NCBI RefSeq assembly: GCF_003626595.1
Contig: NZ_RBAK01000001.1
Coordinates: 372,001-436,000 of the forward strand
Direction: 5' to 3'
From: Micromonospora endolithica
GTDB taxonomy: Bacteria; Actinomycetota; Actinomycetes; Mycobacteriales; Micromonosporaceae
DNA: 64,000 nucleotides
Below, piece by piece: positions 1 to 9,231 of the stretch (its first letter is position 1; each line of letters opens with the position of its first letter). The notes under the pieces were generated by a model, which made no database searches, was not told where the DNA came from, and saw only the letters and a program-made list of their open reading frames with translations. Made by a program: the position numbers and the translations under genes.

Positions 1-2
1 CC

Positions 3-1007
3 GGGGTGGTGGAGTGGTTCGGCGCCCTGCAGGCACAGGACCTGGCCAGCGGCCTGTGGTCGCTGGGCGCCCGGCTGCCCGGGCGGACCGAGGCGGACGT
101 ACGGGCCGCGTTGGAGCGCGGGGAGGCGCTGCGCACCTGGCCGATGCGGGGCACCATCCACCTCGTTCCGCCGGCCGACGCCCGGTGGATGGTGGAGCTG
201 ACCGCCGTACGCGCGCTGGCCGGCGTCGAGACGCGGTGGGCGGCGCTCGGGCTCACCCGCGCCGAGGTGGACCGGGCGGTCGACGTGCTCGGCACCGCGC
301 TGGCCGGCGGCGGCCGGCTGACCCGCGCGCGGTGCCTGGCCGCGCTGGCGGCCGCCGGCATCGCCACCGACGGGCAACGGGGCTACCACCTGTTGTCCTA
401 CGCGAGCCAGCGGGCGGTGACCTGCCTGGCCGGGGCGGACCAGTCCTTCGCGCTGCTCGACGAGGCCGCGCCCGACCCGCGCCGCCCCGAGCGGGACGAG
501 GCCCTGGCGCTGCTGGCGCACCGCTACGTACGCGGGCACGGGCCGGTCACCGCCCGGGAGTTCGCCGGCTGGTCGGGGTTGACCCTCACCGACGCGCGGC
601 GTGCCTTCGCCGCCGCCGGGGACGCCCTGGCCACGGTCCGCGTCGACGACGAACCGGCGGCGGTCGACCCGGCCCTGCTCGACGCGCCGCCCCGACCGGT
701 CGACGACCTGTTGGTGCTGCCCGGTTTCGACGAATACCTGCTCGGTTACCGGGATCGGACGCTGATGCTGGACCCGGCGCACGCCGCCGCCATCGTCCCC
801 GGCGGCAACGGTGTCTTCCGGGCCACGGTGGTGCGGGCCGGCCGGGTGGTCGGCACCTGGAAGCGGACCGTCGGCCCGGCCCGGGTGGCGGTGAGCGTGC
901 ACCCGCTGGTCGACCTCGACGGCCGGCAGCGGGCCCGGGTGGAGCGCGCGCTGGGCCGCTACGCGCGCTTCCTCGACCGTGCCCTGAAGGTCGACTGGCC
1001 CTCCTAG
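3..1007 (+). CDS. AlkZ-like winged-helix protein (HTH_42 family), 5' end outside or at window edge
   Basis: The product resembles the HTH_42/AlkZ-like winged-helix superfamily, whose studied members are DNA glycosylases that unhook crosslinks or remove bulky alkylated bases. Near the N-terminus the sequence GALQAQD carries the Q-x-Q pattern of the catalytic loop in that family, followed by RTWPMRGTIHLV, also typical. About 330 residues are visible, close to a normal family length, but the frame is open to the left edge, so the true start may lie a few codons outside. The gene ends convergently with malQ, overlapping it by 4 bases. The family call is firm; the glycosylase activity is inferred. 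Confidence 0.8.
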   Translation, partial: GVVEWFGALQAQDLASGLWSLGARLPGRTEADVRAALERGEALRTWPMRGTIHLVPPADARWMVELTAVRALAGVETRWAALGLTRAEVDRAVDVLGTALAGGGRLTRARCLAALAAAGIATDGQRGYHLLSYASQRAVTCLAGADQSFALLDEAAPDPRRPERDEALALLAHRYVRGHGPVTAREFAGWSGLTLTDARRAFAAAGDALATVRVDDEPAAVDPALLDAPPRPVDDLLVLPGFDEYLLGYRDRTLMLDPAHAAAIVPGGNGVFRATVVRAGRVVGTWKRTVGPARVAVSVHPLVDLDGRQRARVERALGRYARFLDRALKVDWPS

Positions 1008-3010
1008 GGACGGCTCCGCGCCGGGCCGGGGCCGGCCGACGGCGGGCGGCTCACGCGGGGGCGGGCCGCGCGGAGCAACTCCGCGATCCGGGCGACCCGC
1101 GGGTCGGCGCGGATCTCCGCCAGCGAAGCCGGCAGCGGCAGCCGCCAGTTGGGGTACTCGTCCACGGTGCCCGGCATGTTCGGCTGCCGCACCTCGCCGA
1201 GCACGTCGTAGAGGGACGCGGCGAGCAGCAGGGTGGGGCTGGCCGCCAGTGCGGCGTACAGCGCGGCGACGACCTCGTCGTCGTCGGCGCCCTCGCCGTC
1301 GGATGGCAGCAGCCCTTCGACCCGGAGCATCGCCAGCAGTTCCCGCCGGTCGGCCTCGGCGCGCTCCCGCTCGGTGCGCACGTCGGTGGCGAGCAGCTTC
1401 AGCTCCGCGCGGACCCGGACGTGCTCGCCGGAGAGGAAACCGGGCGCGGTGGGCAGGTCGTGGGTGGAGACGGTGGCCAGGGCGGTACGCGGCCACCGCG
1501 CCGGCGGCTGGAAACGCCCGTCGTCGTCGCGGGCGAACCAGAGCACCGTCGAGCCGAGCATGCCGCGCTCGCGCAGCCCCCGGGTGACCGCCGGCTCGAC
1601 CGTACCCAGGTCCTCCCCCACCACCACCGCGCCGGCCCGCTGCGCCTCCAGGGCGAGGATGCCGAGCATCGCCTCGGCGTCGTAGTGCACGTAGGTGCCC
1701 TCGGCGGCGCCGGCGCCCGGCGGCACCCACCACAGCCGCCACAGGCCGGCGACGTGGTCCACCCGCAGCCCACCGGCGTGTCGCAGGACCCGGCGCAGCA
1801 TGTCCCGGTAGGCGGCGTACCCGGTCTCGGCCAGCCGGTCGGGACGCCAGGCGGCCAGGCCCCAGTCCTGGCCGAGCTGGTTGAAGTCGTCCGGGGGCGC
1901 GCCGACCCGGACGCCCTCGGCCAGCACGTCGGCGAGCTGCCAGCCGTCCGCGCCGCCGGGGTCGATGCCGACGGCCAGGTCGTGCACCACCCCGACCGGC
2001 ATGCCGGCGGCCCGCGCCGCGTCGGCGGCGGCGGTCAACTGGGCGTCGCAGAGCCCCTGAAGCCAGGCGTGGAAGGCCACCCGGTCGGCGAGCCGGTCCC
2101 GCTCGGCGGCCACCTCCGGCGTGTCCGGCCGGCGCAGTTCCGCCGGCCAGCGCCGCCAGTCGTCGCCGTGCCGCTCGGCCAGCGCGCACCAGGTGGCGAA
2201 CGCGGTCAGGTCGGGATCGGCGTCGGCGTCGGCGTCGGCGTCGAACGGTTCACCGGGCGGACGCAGCAGTTCCAGGGCGTGTCGCTTCGCCGCCCAGACG
2301 GCGTCGTAGTCGACGAGGTCGCTGCGGTCCGGGCGCAACGCGTCCACCACCGCCCGGGTCGCCGCGTCCGCCGCCCGGTACGCCGGGGTGTCCGCGACCC
2401 GCAGGTAGAGCGGGTTGACGAAACGGCGGCTGGCCGGCGAGTACGGCGAGGAGGCCACCGGGTGCACCGGTGCCGGCGCGTGCAGGGGGTTGAGCAGCAC
2501 CAGCCCGGCGCCCCCGCGTCCCGCCCAGTCGGCGAAGTCGGCCAGGTCACCGAGGTCGCCCATGCCCCAGGAGCGCTCCGAGCAGAGCGCGTAGAGCTGG
2601 AGCATCCAGCCCCAGGTGGCGGGCGGTTCGGGCAGCCGGGGCGGCACCACCACCAGCGGCACCTCCCGGCCGGCGCAGTCCAGCCGGTGCCAGCCCAGCG
2701 GCAGGTCGGCGGGGAGTTCGCCGTCGACGCGGCGGGTGCCGCCGTCCTCCAGCAGCACGGTCGCCGGGCCGGGCAGCGCGCGGGTGGCGCCGGCGGTGAG
2801 GACCACCGTGGGCGGCAGCGCGTGCGGGTCTCGTGCGTCGACGGCGGCCAGCGCGTCGGCGACGGCCGCCGGGCCGCTGGCGTCGACCCCGAGCAGACCC
2901 AGCACCGCGACCACGGTCTCCGGTGCCACCTCCACCCGGCGGTGCCGCCAGTCCTCGTACCAGGTGGCGACGCCGTGGGCGCGCGCCAGGGCGGCCAGCC
3001 GCCGGTCCAT
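1004..3010 (-). CDS. malQ: 4-alpha-glucanotransferase
   Basis: This 668-residue protein is a GH77 amylomaltase. It transfers alpha-1,4-glucan segments between malto-oligosaccharides in the cytoplasm, linking glycogen and maltodextrin turnover. An N-terminal region of about 150 residues precedes the catalytic barrel. Visible signatures are QDWGLAAWRPDRL, the nucleophile segment GLRVDHVAGLWRLWW, the acid/base segment VVGEDLGTV and the late STHDLPT motif. The ATG start at 3010 gives MDRRLAALARAHGV, a normal beginning for the family. The gene stands alone, but other glycan enzymes (GH63-like, debranching enzyme, GT4) lie 12-19 kb away. An Asp/Ala-rich repeat near residue 260 is encoded by a GTCGGC tandem repeat at about 2219-2240. 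Confidence 0.95.
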   Translation of the reverse strand: MDRRLAALARAHGVATWYEDWRHRRVEVAPETVVAVLGLLGVDASGPAAVADALAAVDARDPHALPPTVVLTAGATRALPGPATVLLEDGGTRRVDGELPADLPLGWHRLDCAGREVPLVVVPPRLPEPPATWGWMLQLYALCSERSWGMGDLGDLADFADWAGRGGAGLVLLNPLHAPAPVHPVASSPYSPASRRFVNPLYLRVADTPAYRAADAATRAVVDALRPDRSDLVDYDAVWAAKRHALELLRPPGEPFDADADADADPDLTAFATWCALAERHGDDWRRWPAELRRPDTPEVAAERDRLADRVAFHAWLQGLCDAQLTAAADAARAAGMPVGVVHDLAVGIDPGGADGWQLADVLAEGVRVGAPPDDFNQLGQDWGLAAWRPDRLAETGYAAYRDMLRRVLRHAGGLRVDHVAGLWRLWWVPPGAGAAEGTYVHYDAEAMLGILALEAQRAGAVVVGEDLGTVEPAVTRGLRERGMLGSTVLWFARDDDGRFQPPARWPRTALATVSTHDLPTAPGFLSGEHVRVRAELKLLATDVRTERERAEADRRELLAMLRVEGLLPSDGEGADDDEVVAALYAALAASPTLLLAASLYDVLGEVRQPNMPGTVDEYPNWRLPLPASLAEIRADPRVARIAELLRAARPRVSRPPSAGPGPARSRP

Positions 3011-3149
3011 GTCCCCTCCACCTCCGCAGCCCCAGTGGCCTCACCCTCCCATGCCGCGCGGCTGTCCGCAGCACGGGTCGCGGCGACTCAGTCGAGGACG
3101 GACGGTGGGCGCCCGGCGGGCCGGCGGAACGGCCCCCACCCGACCGGAT

Positions 3150-3303
3150 AGCTCATGCCGACAATCAGCTCAAGGCGCAGATCGTGGACGCCCCGGCGGA
3201 TGTCGCCGAGTTCTCCAAGACGTGGGAGATCGTGCGGAACGAGGCGCTTCCCGCCGGAAGTCGATCGAGCGGATCAAGGAGGCGGCGACGTCATGGACGT
3301 ACT
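3150..3303 (+). pseudogene. C-terminal remnant of a Scr1/DUF5753-type regulator, frameshifted
   Basis: Two adjoining frames read together as the last helices of a DUF5753 (Scr1-family) regulator. The first frame gives DAPADVAEFSKTWEIVRNE and ALPAG; the second, one base out, gives SIERIKEAATSWTY and then stops at 3303. In intact genes this tail follows an XRE-type helix-turn-helix and a ligand-like domain, both absent here because malQ sits immediately upstream. The stop overlaps the start of the DUF397 remnant, the usual arrangement for this gene pair. I read it as debris of a regulator/DUF397 pair. The match rests on a short stretch of pattern, so certainty is moderate. Confidence 0.45.
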
Positions 3304-3494
3304 GACCCCCCCGTTGGCGCAAGTCGAGCAAGTCCGGCGGCAACGGCGGTGCCTGCGTCGAGGTGGCCGACAACCTGCCCGGCGTCGTGCTGGTGCGCGA
3401 CACCAAGGACCGCGACGGCGGCACCCTCCACGTCAGGCCCGAGTGCTGGCGGTCGTTCGTGGACCTGGCGCGGCGGATCGGACCGGTGGGCTGA
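3293..3494 (+). pseudogene. DUF397 protein with a one-base frameshift in a C7 tract
   Basis: From 3312 the sequence encodes a textbook DUF397 domain: WRKSSKSGGNGGACVEVAD, then VLVRDTKDRDGGTLHV and PECWRSFVDLARRIG, ending at TGA 3492-3494. The natural start is ATG at 3293, but a run of seven C residues at 3306-3312 puts it out of frame. With six C residues the ATG reads MDVLTPRWRKSS in one 66-residue frame. DUF397 proteins normally accompany Scr1-type HTH regulators, and a regulator remnant overlaps this start. The shift may be a real inactivation, slippage-prone expression or a homopolymer sequencing error. The sequence alone cannot decide. Confidence 0.7.
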
Positions 3495-3535
3495 CCACCT
3501 TCCCGACGGCGGGCGATCGTGGCAGGCTCACGCCA

Positions 3536-4123
3536 ATGATCGACGACGTGGCGAAGGCGTACCTGCACAGCTGTCTGCGGGACGTCCGCGAGGCGGTCCT
3601 GTGGAAGCTCGACGGGCTCGGCGAGTACGACGTCCGCCGCCCCCTGACCGCGACCGGCACCAATCTTCTCGGCCTGGTCAAGCACCTGTCGGTCTGGGAG
3701 GCCCGATATCTCGGCGAGGTCTTCGGCCGGCCGTTTCCCGAACCCCTGCCCCGCTGGGACGACGCCGAGGCAGCGGGCAGCGACATGTGGGCGACCGAGC
3801 AGGAGACCCGCGCGGACGTCATCGACCGTTACCGTCGTGTCTGGGATCACTCGGACGCGACGATCACCGGCCTGGCCCTCGACTCACCCGGCCAGGTGCC
3901 CTGGTGGCCGCGCCCCCGGGTCACCCTGTTCGCCGTCCTGGTCCACGTCCTCAGCGAGACGAACCGACATGCCGGACACGCCGACATCCTGCGCGAACAG
4001 ATCGACGGCTCGACCGGGACGGACGCCGGGGACACCGGCGCCCAGCAGGGGGCGGCCTTCTGGGCGGTCACCCGCGAGCGGATCGAGCTGGCCGCCAGGG
4101 CAGCCGGTTCGACCGAGACCTGA
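3536..4123 (+). CDS. DinB-like protein (DUF664 type)
   Basis: This 195-residue protein belongs to the DinB/DUF664 four-helix bundle group, often metal-binding and related to mycothiol- or bacillithiol-dependent transferases. Visible family features are the internal TNLLGLVKHLSVWEARY stretch and the C-terminal ETNRHAGHADILREQIDG stretch, with His residues at typical metal-ligand places. I chose ATG 3536 because it begins MIDDVAKAYLHSCLRD, the normal N-terminus; frames further upstream run into the DUF397 remnant. A second DinB-like gene follows 92 bases downstream in the same direction, so the two may be cotranscribed. Substrate is unknown. Confidence 0.85.
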   Translation: MIDDVAKAYLHSCLRDVREAVLWKLDGLGEYDVRRPLTATGTNLLGLVKHLSVWEARYLGEVFGRPFPEPLPRWDDAEAAGSDMWATEQETRADVIDRYRRVWDHSDATITGLALDSPGQVPWWPRPRVTLFAVLVHVLSETNRHAGHADILREQIDGSTGTDAGDTGAQQGAAFWAVTRERIELAARAAGSTET

Positions 4124-4215
4124 GTCGCCGCCCGTCGTCGCCCCGGATCAGCGTGGGCGGGCCCGCGTACGCGATGGCGTTGCCCGCGGGCCGGGGGCCT
4201 GCGATGCTGCGCGGT

Positions 4216-4722
4216 ATGTCCTCCTTTCCGGGCACCTTCGCCGACGACGTCATCGGCCAGCCGTTCCGCGTCCAGTTCGAGGCGTTCCTCGACGAGCACC
4301 GCCGGGCGATGCACGACTGCCTGGACGGGTTGACCGAGGAGCAGGCCCGCCGGTCGCTGGTGTCCTCCCGGACCACCCTGCTCGGGCTGGTGAAGCACGC
4401 CACGTTCGTGGAGAAGGTCTGGTTCGACGAGGCGATCACCCGCCGGCCGCGTACCGAGATCGGCCTTCCGGCGACCCCGGACGAGTCCTTCGTCCTCGCC
4501 GACGACGACACCATCGCCGGCGTCCAGCAGGCGTACCGGGAGGCGTGCGCGGCGTCCCGCGCCGCCACGTCGCCGTTGGACCTGGACGACCTGCTGTACG
4601 GCAACCGCCGTGGCCCGCTCCCGCTGCGCTGGGTCTACCTGCACGTGCTGCGGGAACTGGCCCAGCACTGCGGACACGCGGACATCCTGCGCGAGCAGCT
4701 ACTGGACCAACAGCGCGCGTAA
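4216..4722 (+). CDS. DinB-like protein (DUF664 type)
   Basis: A second, diverged DinB/DUF664 protein of 168 residues. It repeats the layout of its neighbour: RTTLLGLVKHATFVEKVWF in the middle and ELAQHCGHADILREQLLD at the C-terminus, with the His residues that usually bind a divalent metal. The start at 4216 (MSSFPGTFADD) is preferred; ATG 4204 in the same frame would add four residues. Like its neighbour it is probably a cytosolic thiol- or metal-dependent enzyme, but the substrate cannot be read from the sequence. It ends 51 bases before a palindromic repeat element that may stop transcription from both sides. Confidence 0.85.
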   Translation: MSSFPGTFADDVIGQPFRVQFEAFLDEHRRAMHDCLDGLTEEQARRSLVSSRTTLLGLVKHATFVEKVWFDEAITRRPRTEIGLPATPDESFVLADDDTIAGVQQAYREACAASRAATSPLDLDDLLYGNRRGPLPLRWVYLHVLRELAQHCGHADILREQLLDQQRA

Positions 4723-4773
4723 AGCCCCGCAGGCCCGCCGCCCCGCAGGCCCCGCCCGCCGGCCCGCAGGCCC

Positions 4774-4839
4774 GCAGCTTCGGGGAAGATGCTGCCTCCC
4801 CGGCTCGGGAGACCGCACCTTCCCCGAAACTGCTGCCGC
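4774..4839. repeat. Diverged single copy of the palindromic repeat found at 11.03-11.58 kb
   Basis: The layout matches the array at 11.0 kb: GCAGCTTCGGGGAAGATGC, then CTGCCTCCCC, a spacer, and GCACCTTCCCCGAAACTGC followed by TGCCG. Compared with the array units several bases are changed, so the inner palindromes are imperfect. It lies between the convergent DinB gene and the sugC end of the trehalose operon, a usual place for bacterial REP-type elements, and may act as a bidirectional terminator. Confidence 0.6.
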
Positions 4840-4902
4840 GCTGATGGCCGGAACTGCTCCCCCGCCGACGGCCGGAACTGCCGGCCGACGGCGGCGGGCG
4901 GG

Positions 4903-6108
4903 TCAGTCGCCGAGCGCGCCGGCCGCCCGGCCCTCGTGCAGGGTGAGGTTGCGGCCGTTGGTCGGGTCGAACAGGTGGATCTTCTCCAGGTTGAACCAGA
5001 CCCGGCGGTTCTGCCCCTCCGCCACCGGGGACTCGGCGGACAGCCGGGTCACCAGGTTGGACCCGCCGCCGCTGAAGTCGGCGCCCGCGTCGGCCGCCAA
5101 CTCCTCCAGCTCGGCGGCGCTGGCCCGCTCCCCCTCGACGGTGAAGTAGACGTACTTGTCCGAGCCCATCGACTCGACGATCTCCACCGGCGCGTCGAAC
5201 TCCATGCCCCGGCGGCGGGTCTCGTCGTCGATCAGCTCGGCGTCCTCGAAGTGCTCCGGCCGGATGCCGAGGATCAGCTCCCGGGGCGCGTCGGCGCCCT
5301 CCAGCTCGCGGCGGACCCGCTCGCCGATCGGCACGTCACCCAGGGCGGTCTTCAGCTTGCCGTCCTCCACCGCGGCGTGCAGGAAGTTCATCGACGGCGA
5401 GCCGATGAACCCGGCCACGAAGAGGTTGCGGGGGTGGTCGTACAGCTCCTGGGGCGGGCCGACCTGCTGGATCGCGCCACCCCGCATGATCACCACGCGG
5501 TCGCCGAGGGTCATCGCCTCGGTCTGGTCGTGGGTCACGTAGACGGTGGTGGTGCCGAGCTGCTTCTGCAACCGGGAGACGACCGTACGCATCTGCACCC
5601 GCAGTTTCGCGTCCAGGTTGGACAGCGGTTCGTCCATCAGGAACGCCTTCGGCTGCCGGACGATCGCCCGCCCCATCGCCACCCGCTGCCGCTGCCCACC
5701 GGAGAGGTTGGCCGGCTTGCGGTCCAGCAGCGCGGTCAGCTCCAGGACCTTCGCCGCCTCGTCGACCTTCTGGTTGATGGTCTCCTTGTCCAGCTTCGCC
5801 AGCCGCAGCGGGAACGCCATGTTCTCCCGGACGGTCATGTTCGGGTAGAGCGCGTACGACTGGAACACCATCGCGATGTCCCGTTCCCGCGGGGCCTTGT
5901 CGTTGACCTTCTCCCCGGCGATGCGCAGCTCGCCGGAGCTGATGTCCTCCAGGCCCGCGATCATGTTCAGGGTGGTGGACTTCCCGCATCCGGAGGGACC
6001 GACCAGGATGACGAACTCACCGTCGGCGATCTCCAGGTCGACCTCGGCCACCGCGACGGTGCCGTCCGGGAACTTCTTGCTCACCTTGTCGAGCACGATG
6101 TCAGCCAC
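4903..6108 (-). CDS. sugC: Trehalose ABC importer ATP-binding subunit
   Basis: This is the ATPase of a CUT1-type sugar importer, about 401 residues, of the MsmX/UgpC/SugC group. It shows Walker A GPSGCGKST, the signature LSGGQRQRVAMGRAIV, Walker B AFLMDEPLSNLDAKLR and the switch His in TVYVTHDQTEAMTLGD. The C-terminal region after about residue 240 is the regulatory beta domain of the subfamily. I chose GTG 6108 (MADIVLDKVSKKF) because AGGTGG at 6119-6114 sits correctly before it; GTG 6117 would add three residues. It is the last gene of the lpqY-sugA-sugB-sugC operon, 9 bases after sugB. Trehalose is inferred from the binding protein. Confidence 0.9.
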   Translation of the reverse strand: MADIVLDKVSKKFPDGTVAVAEVDLEIADGEFVILVGPSGCGKSTTLNMIAGLEDISSGELRIAGEKVNDKAPRERDIAMVFQSYALYPNMTVRENMAFPLRLAKLDKETINQKVDEAAKVLELTALLDRKPANLSGGQRQRVAMGRAIVRQPKAFLMDEPLSNLDAKLRVQMRTVVSRLQKQLGTTTVYVTHDQTEAMTLGDRVVIMRGGAIQQVGPPQELYDHPRNLFVAGFIGSPSMNFLHAAVEDGKLKTALGDVPIGERVRRELEGADAPRELILGIRPEHFEDAELIDDETRRRGMEFDAPVEIVESMGSDKYVYFTVEGERASAAELEELAADAGADFSGGGSNLVTRLSAESPVAEGQNRRVWFNLEKIHLFDPTNGRNLTLHEGRAAGALGD

Positions 6109-6117
6109 GACTACCAC

Positions 6118-6951
6118 CTATCCCTTGACTGCGCCGGACGTCAGGCCGGACACGATCCGGCGCTGGAAGAAGAGAACGAACAGGATGATCGGAATGGTGA
6201 TCACCACGGCGGCGGCGCAGATCGCCCCGGTGGGGTCCTCGAACTGCGACTCGCCGGTGAAGAACGACAGCGCGACCGGCACCGTACGGGCCCGTTCGGT
6301 GGAGGTCAGCGTGATGGCGAACAGGAAGTCGTTCCAGCAGAAGATGAACACCAGGATCGCCGTGGTGAACAGCCCCGGCGCGGCCAGCGGCGCGATGACC
6401 CGGCGGAACGCCTGGCCCTGCGTCGCGCCGTCCATCTTCGCCGCCTTCTCCAGGTCCCACGGGATCTGCTTGAAGAACGCCGACAGCGTGTAGATCGCCA
6501 GCGGCAGGGCGAAGGTGATGTACGGCAGGATCAGCCCGGGCCAGGTGTCGAAGATGCCGAGCTGCCGCTCGATCTCGAACAGCGGCGACACCAGGGACAC
6601 CTGCGGGAACATCGCGATCAGCAGCGAGACCCCGACCAGCAGCTTCTTGCCGGGGAAGTCCAACCGGGAGATCGCGTACGCGGCCATCGCGCCGAGCACC
6701 ACGGCGATCAGGGTGGCGATCAGCGCGATGCCGATCGAGTTGACCAGTGCCCGGACGAACTGGTCGGTCTGGAAGATCGTCCGGTAGTTGTCCAGCGTCC
6801 ACTCGCGGGGCCAGAACTTGCCGTCGGTCAGGGTCGCCGGGGTCTTGAACGACAGCGACGCGATCCACAGCACCGGCACCAGCGCGAAGACGACCACGAT
6901 CAGGTCGAGCAGGCCCCAGCGGACCTTGGCCTTGGTGGTGGTGTCAGCCAT
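6118..6951 (-). CDS. sugB: Trehalose ABC importer permease (MalG type)
   Basis: An inner-membrane permease of 277 residues with about six membrane segments, starting at ATG 6951. The EAA loop that docks to the ATPase is visible as [21 protein letters not shown]. The C-terminal [18 protein letters not shown] ending is standard for MalG/SugB-type subunits. It sits one base after the stop of sugA and 9 bases before the preferred start of sugC, so the four genes form one operon. Family membership is certain; the symbol rests on operon order and on the binding protein resembling LpqY. Confidence 0.9.
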   Translation of the reverse strand: MADTTTKAKVRWGLLDLIVVVFALVPVLWIASLSFKTPATLTDGKFWPREWTLDNYRTIFQTDQFVRALVNSIGIALIATLIAVVLGAMAAYAISRLDFPGKKLLVGVSLLIAMFPQVSLVSPLFEIERQLGIFDTWPGLILPYITFALPLAIYTLSAFFKQIPWDLEKAAKMDGATQGQAFRRVIAPLAAPGLFTTAILVFIFCWNDFLFAITLTSTERARTVPVALSFFTGESQFEDPTGAICAAAVVITIPIILFVLFFQRRIVSGLTSGAVKG

Positions 6952-6952
6952 G

Positions 6953-7954
6953 TCAGCGCCTCTCCCCGTCGTCGCTGCCCGGGGCAGCGGTACCGAACAG
7001 CTTCACGAAGACGAAGGCGATGATCGCCACGGTGAGGAAGATCAGCACCGACATCGTCGAGCCGATGCCGAGGTTGAGACCCCGGATCAGGTTGTTGTAG
7101 GCGATCATCGAGACCGACGAGGTCTCGTTCGCGCCGGCGGTCAGCACGTAGATGTTGTCGAACACCCGGAACGCGTCCAGGGTGCGGAACAGCAGCGCGA
7201 CCAGGATCGCCGGCTTCATCACCGGCAGCATGACCTTGGTGAACCGCTGCCAGGCGGTCGCGCCGTCGGTGGAGGCGGCCTTGAGCAGGTCCTCCGGCAC
7301 CAGAGCCAGACCCGCCATCAGCAGCAGCGCCATGAACGGGGTGGTCTTCCAGATCTCGGCGAGCATCACGATCGCCAGCGAGCTGGCCCGCTCGGTCAGC
7401 GGCGCGCCCTCGCCGAACACGTTCGCCAGGTAGCCGGTGCCCGGCGTCCAGGCGTACCGCCAGGAGAACGCGGCGACGACCGTGACGATGCCGTACGGGA
7501 TCAGCGCCGCGGTCCGGACGATGCCCCGCCCGACCAGCGTCCGGTGCATGATCAGCGCGAGGCCCATGCCGAGCACCAGCTCGACGGCGACGGTGACCAC
7601 CGTGATCAGCATGGTGACGCCGAAGGCCGTCCACCAGAACTCGTTGGTGAGCACGGTGACGTAGTTCTCCAGCCCGATGAACTCGCGTTCGGCCGGGAAC
7701 CGCAGGTCGAAGCGCTGCAACGACAGCCAGATCGAGTAGAGGATCGGGTAGGCGGTGACCAGCAGCATGACCAGTGCCGCCGGAGCGCAGAGCAGCCAGC
7801 CGAGCTTCCGCTCGGCGCGCTTGTTCTCGCTCAGCGGCGTCTTCGGCGCCCTGCCGGAGCGCTGCGCGGGCACCGCGGCGTGCCGGCCGGCGGTTCCGGT
7901 GGCGGTCTCGTCGGCGGCGACGTCCGCGCCCGCCGGAGTGGCGTTCACGCTCAC
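6953..7954 (-). CDS. sugA: Trehalose ABC importer permease (MalF type)
   Basis: The first permease subunit, 333 residues, begins at GTG 7954, which overlaps the stop of lpqY as GTGA. A purine-rich AAGGGGG stretch lies about 8 bases ahead of it. A polar N-terminal tail of about 50 residues precedes the first membrane segment ([19 protein letters not shown]). The EAA loop reads [21 protein letters not shown], shown here as two pieces of the same loop: [12 protein letters not shown] and [10 protein letters not shown]. It forms the channel together with sugB. Translation coupling with lpqY fits joint production of the importer. Confidence 0.9.
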   Translation of the reverse strand: MSVNATPAGADVAADETATGTAGRHAAVPAQRSGRAPKTPLSENKRAERKLGWLLCAPAALVMLLVTAYPILYSIWLSLQRFDLRFPAEREFIGLENYVTVLTNEFWWTAFGVTMLITVVTVAVELVLGMGLALIMHRTLVGRGIVRTAALIPYGIVTVVAAFSWRYAWTPGTGYLANVFGEGAPLTERASSLAIVMLAEIWKTTPFMALLLMAGLALVPEDLLKAASTDGATAWQRFTKVMLPVMKPAILVALLFRTLDAFRVFDNIYVLTAGANETSSVSMIAYNNLIRGLNLGIGSTMSVLIFLTVAIIAFVFVKLFGTAAPGSDDGERR

Positions 7955-9231
7955 GGGAGCACCCCCTTGGACTCGAGTGCGTCGGCGATGGCGGAGCGCA
8001 GCTCGTCTGCGGTGCCCTGCGGATCGATCGCCGACGGCGGCGACAGGATGGCCGACATGACGGTGGAGATGCTCTGGTAGGCCGGGGTCAGCGGTCGTAC
8101 CGCCGGCTCCTTGAGCTCCTCCAGGATGGTCTCCTTCATCGGGTACGCCTCTTCCATCTCCGGATCGGAGTAGATCGACTCGATGGTCGGCGGCACACCG
8201 TCGTTGATCGCGGAGAACTTCTGGTTCTCCGCGTTGCGGATGCACTTCGCCGCGTCGAAGGACTCCTCGGGGTGCTTCGAGTAGGCGCTGACCGCCATGT
8301 TCACCCCGCCGATGGTGACCTTGCTCGGGGTGCCCTCCTCGATGCCCGGGACACGCGCCCAGCCGACCTGCTTGGCGAGGTCGGGGTTGGCCTCCTGGAG
8401 CGCCGGGTAGACGAACGGCCAGTTCACCTGGAACGCGCCGGTGCCGTTCTGGAACTCCAGCCGCACCGGGTCCTCGGTGGCGTTGCTGAACGACGGCGAG
8501 GTCACGCCCGACGTGGCGAACGCCTTGAGCTGCTCCAGCGCCCGGACGGTGCCCTCGTCCATCACGGCCTGCTCGCCGTCCTCGCTGAGGATCCGGCCGC
8601 CGGCGCTCTCGGCCAGGGTGTTGTAGAGGACGACCAGACCCTCGTACTGCGCGCCCATGGTCAGCACCTGGTACGGCTTGCCCTGCTGCTTCAGGTCCTG
8701 GGCGACCTTGATCATCTCGTCCCAGGTGGTCGGCGGCTCCTGGACCAGGTCCTTGCGGTACCAGAGCAGCTGCACGTTGGTGTTCTTCGGTGCCGCGTAC
8801 AGCTTGTCCTCGTACCGGGCGGTGTCGAGCGGCCCTTCCAGGGTGCCCTGCTCGACGTCGGCCCGGTCGGCGTCGGTCCACTCCAGGATCCAGTCGGCGC
8901 TGGCGAACTCCTGGGTCCAGGTGACGTCGAGACCGAGCACGTCCATCCCGTCGTCCTGGGCGGCGAGCCGGCGCACCATCTGCACCCGCTGCTCGTCGGC
9001 CTGCCGGGGCAGCACCCGGTAGACGATGTTGTACCGTCCCTGCGCCTGGGCGTTGCAGTCGTCGACCACCTTCTGCAGGTTCTGCTCGGGTGGGTAGTAC
9101 AGGTTGATCGTGGGCGTACCGCCGTCTCCTCCGGAGGCGCACGCGGCCATGGGTGCCACCAACGTCAGCGCCGCGGCCGCCGCTACCGCGCGCACACGCG
9201 GCCGGCGTCGGGTCCTGTCAGGGACGCTCAT
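7951..9231 (-). CDS. lpqY: Trehalose-binding lipoprotein of the ABC importer
   Basis: A 426-residue solute-binding lipoprotein. The N-terminus has Arg residues, a hydrophobic stretch and the lipobox APMAAC, so the mature protein is lipid-anchored outside the membrane. The mature part (PRQADEQRVQMVRRLAAQDD, DVLGLDVTWTQEFA, VQLLWYRKDLV, KVTIGGVNMAVS and the end LESKGVLP) follows mycobacterial LpqY closely as I recall it, which is why I assign trehalose rather than maltose. I chose ATG 9231 because GAGGGGAGGGG lies just ahead and a signal peptide follows at once; longer forms add an implausible leader. It heads the importer operon. Confidence 0.85.
   Translation of the reverse strand: MSVPDRTRRRPRVRAVAAAAALTLVAPMAACASGGDGGTPTINLYYPPEQNLQKVVDDCNAQAQGRYNIVYRVLPRQADEQRVQMVRRLAAQDDGMDVLGLDVTWTQEFASADWILEWTDADRADVEQGTLEGPLDTARYEDKLYAAPKNTNVQLLWYRKDLVQEPPTTWDEMIKVAQDLKQQGKPYQVLTMGAQYEGLVVLYNTLAESAGGRILSEDGEQAVMDEGTVRALEQLKAFATSGVTSPSFSNATEDPVRLEFQNGTGAFQVNWPFVYPALQEANPDLAKQVGWARVPGIEEGTPSKVTIGGVNMAVSAYSKHPEESFDAAKCIRNAENQKFSAINDGVPPTIESIYSDPEMEEAYPMKETILEELKEPAVRPLTPAYQSISTVMSAILSPPSAIDPQGTADELRSAIADALESKGVLP

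Noticed and set aside
14..3151. Very long plus-strand open frame over the AlkZ-like and malQ region
   Set aside because: It is Arg/Gly/Pro-rich, has no family motifs and lies in another frame or antisense to two clear genes. High GC removes stop codons.
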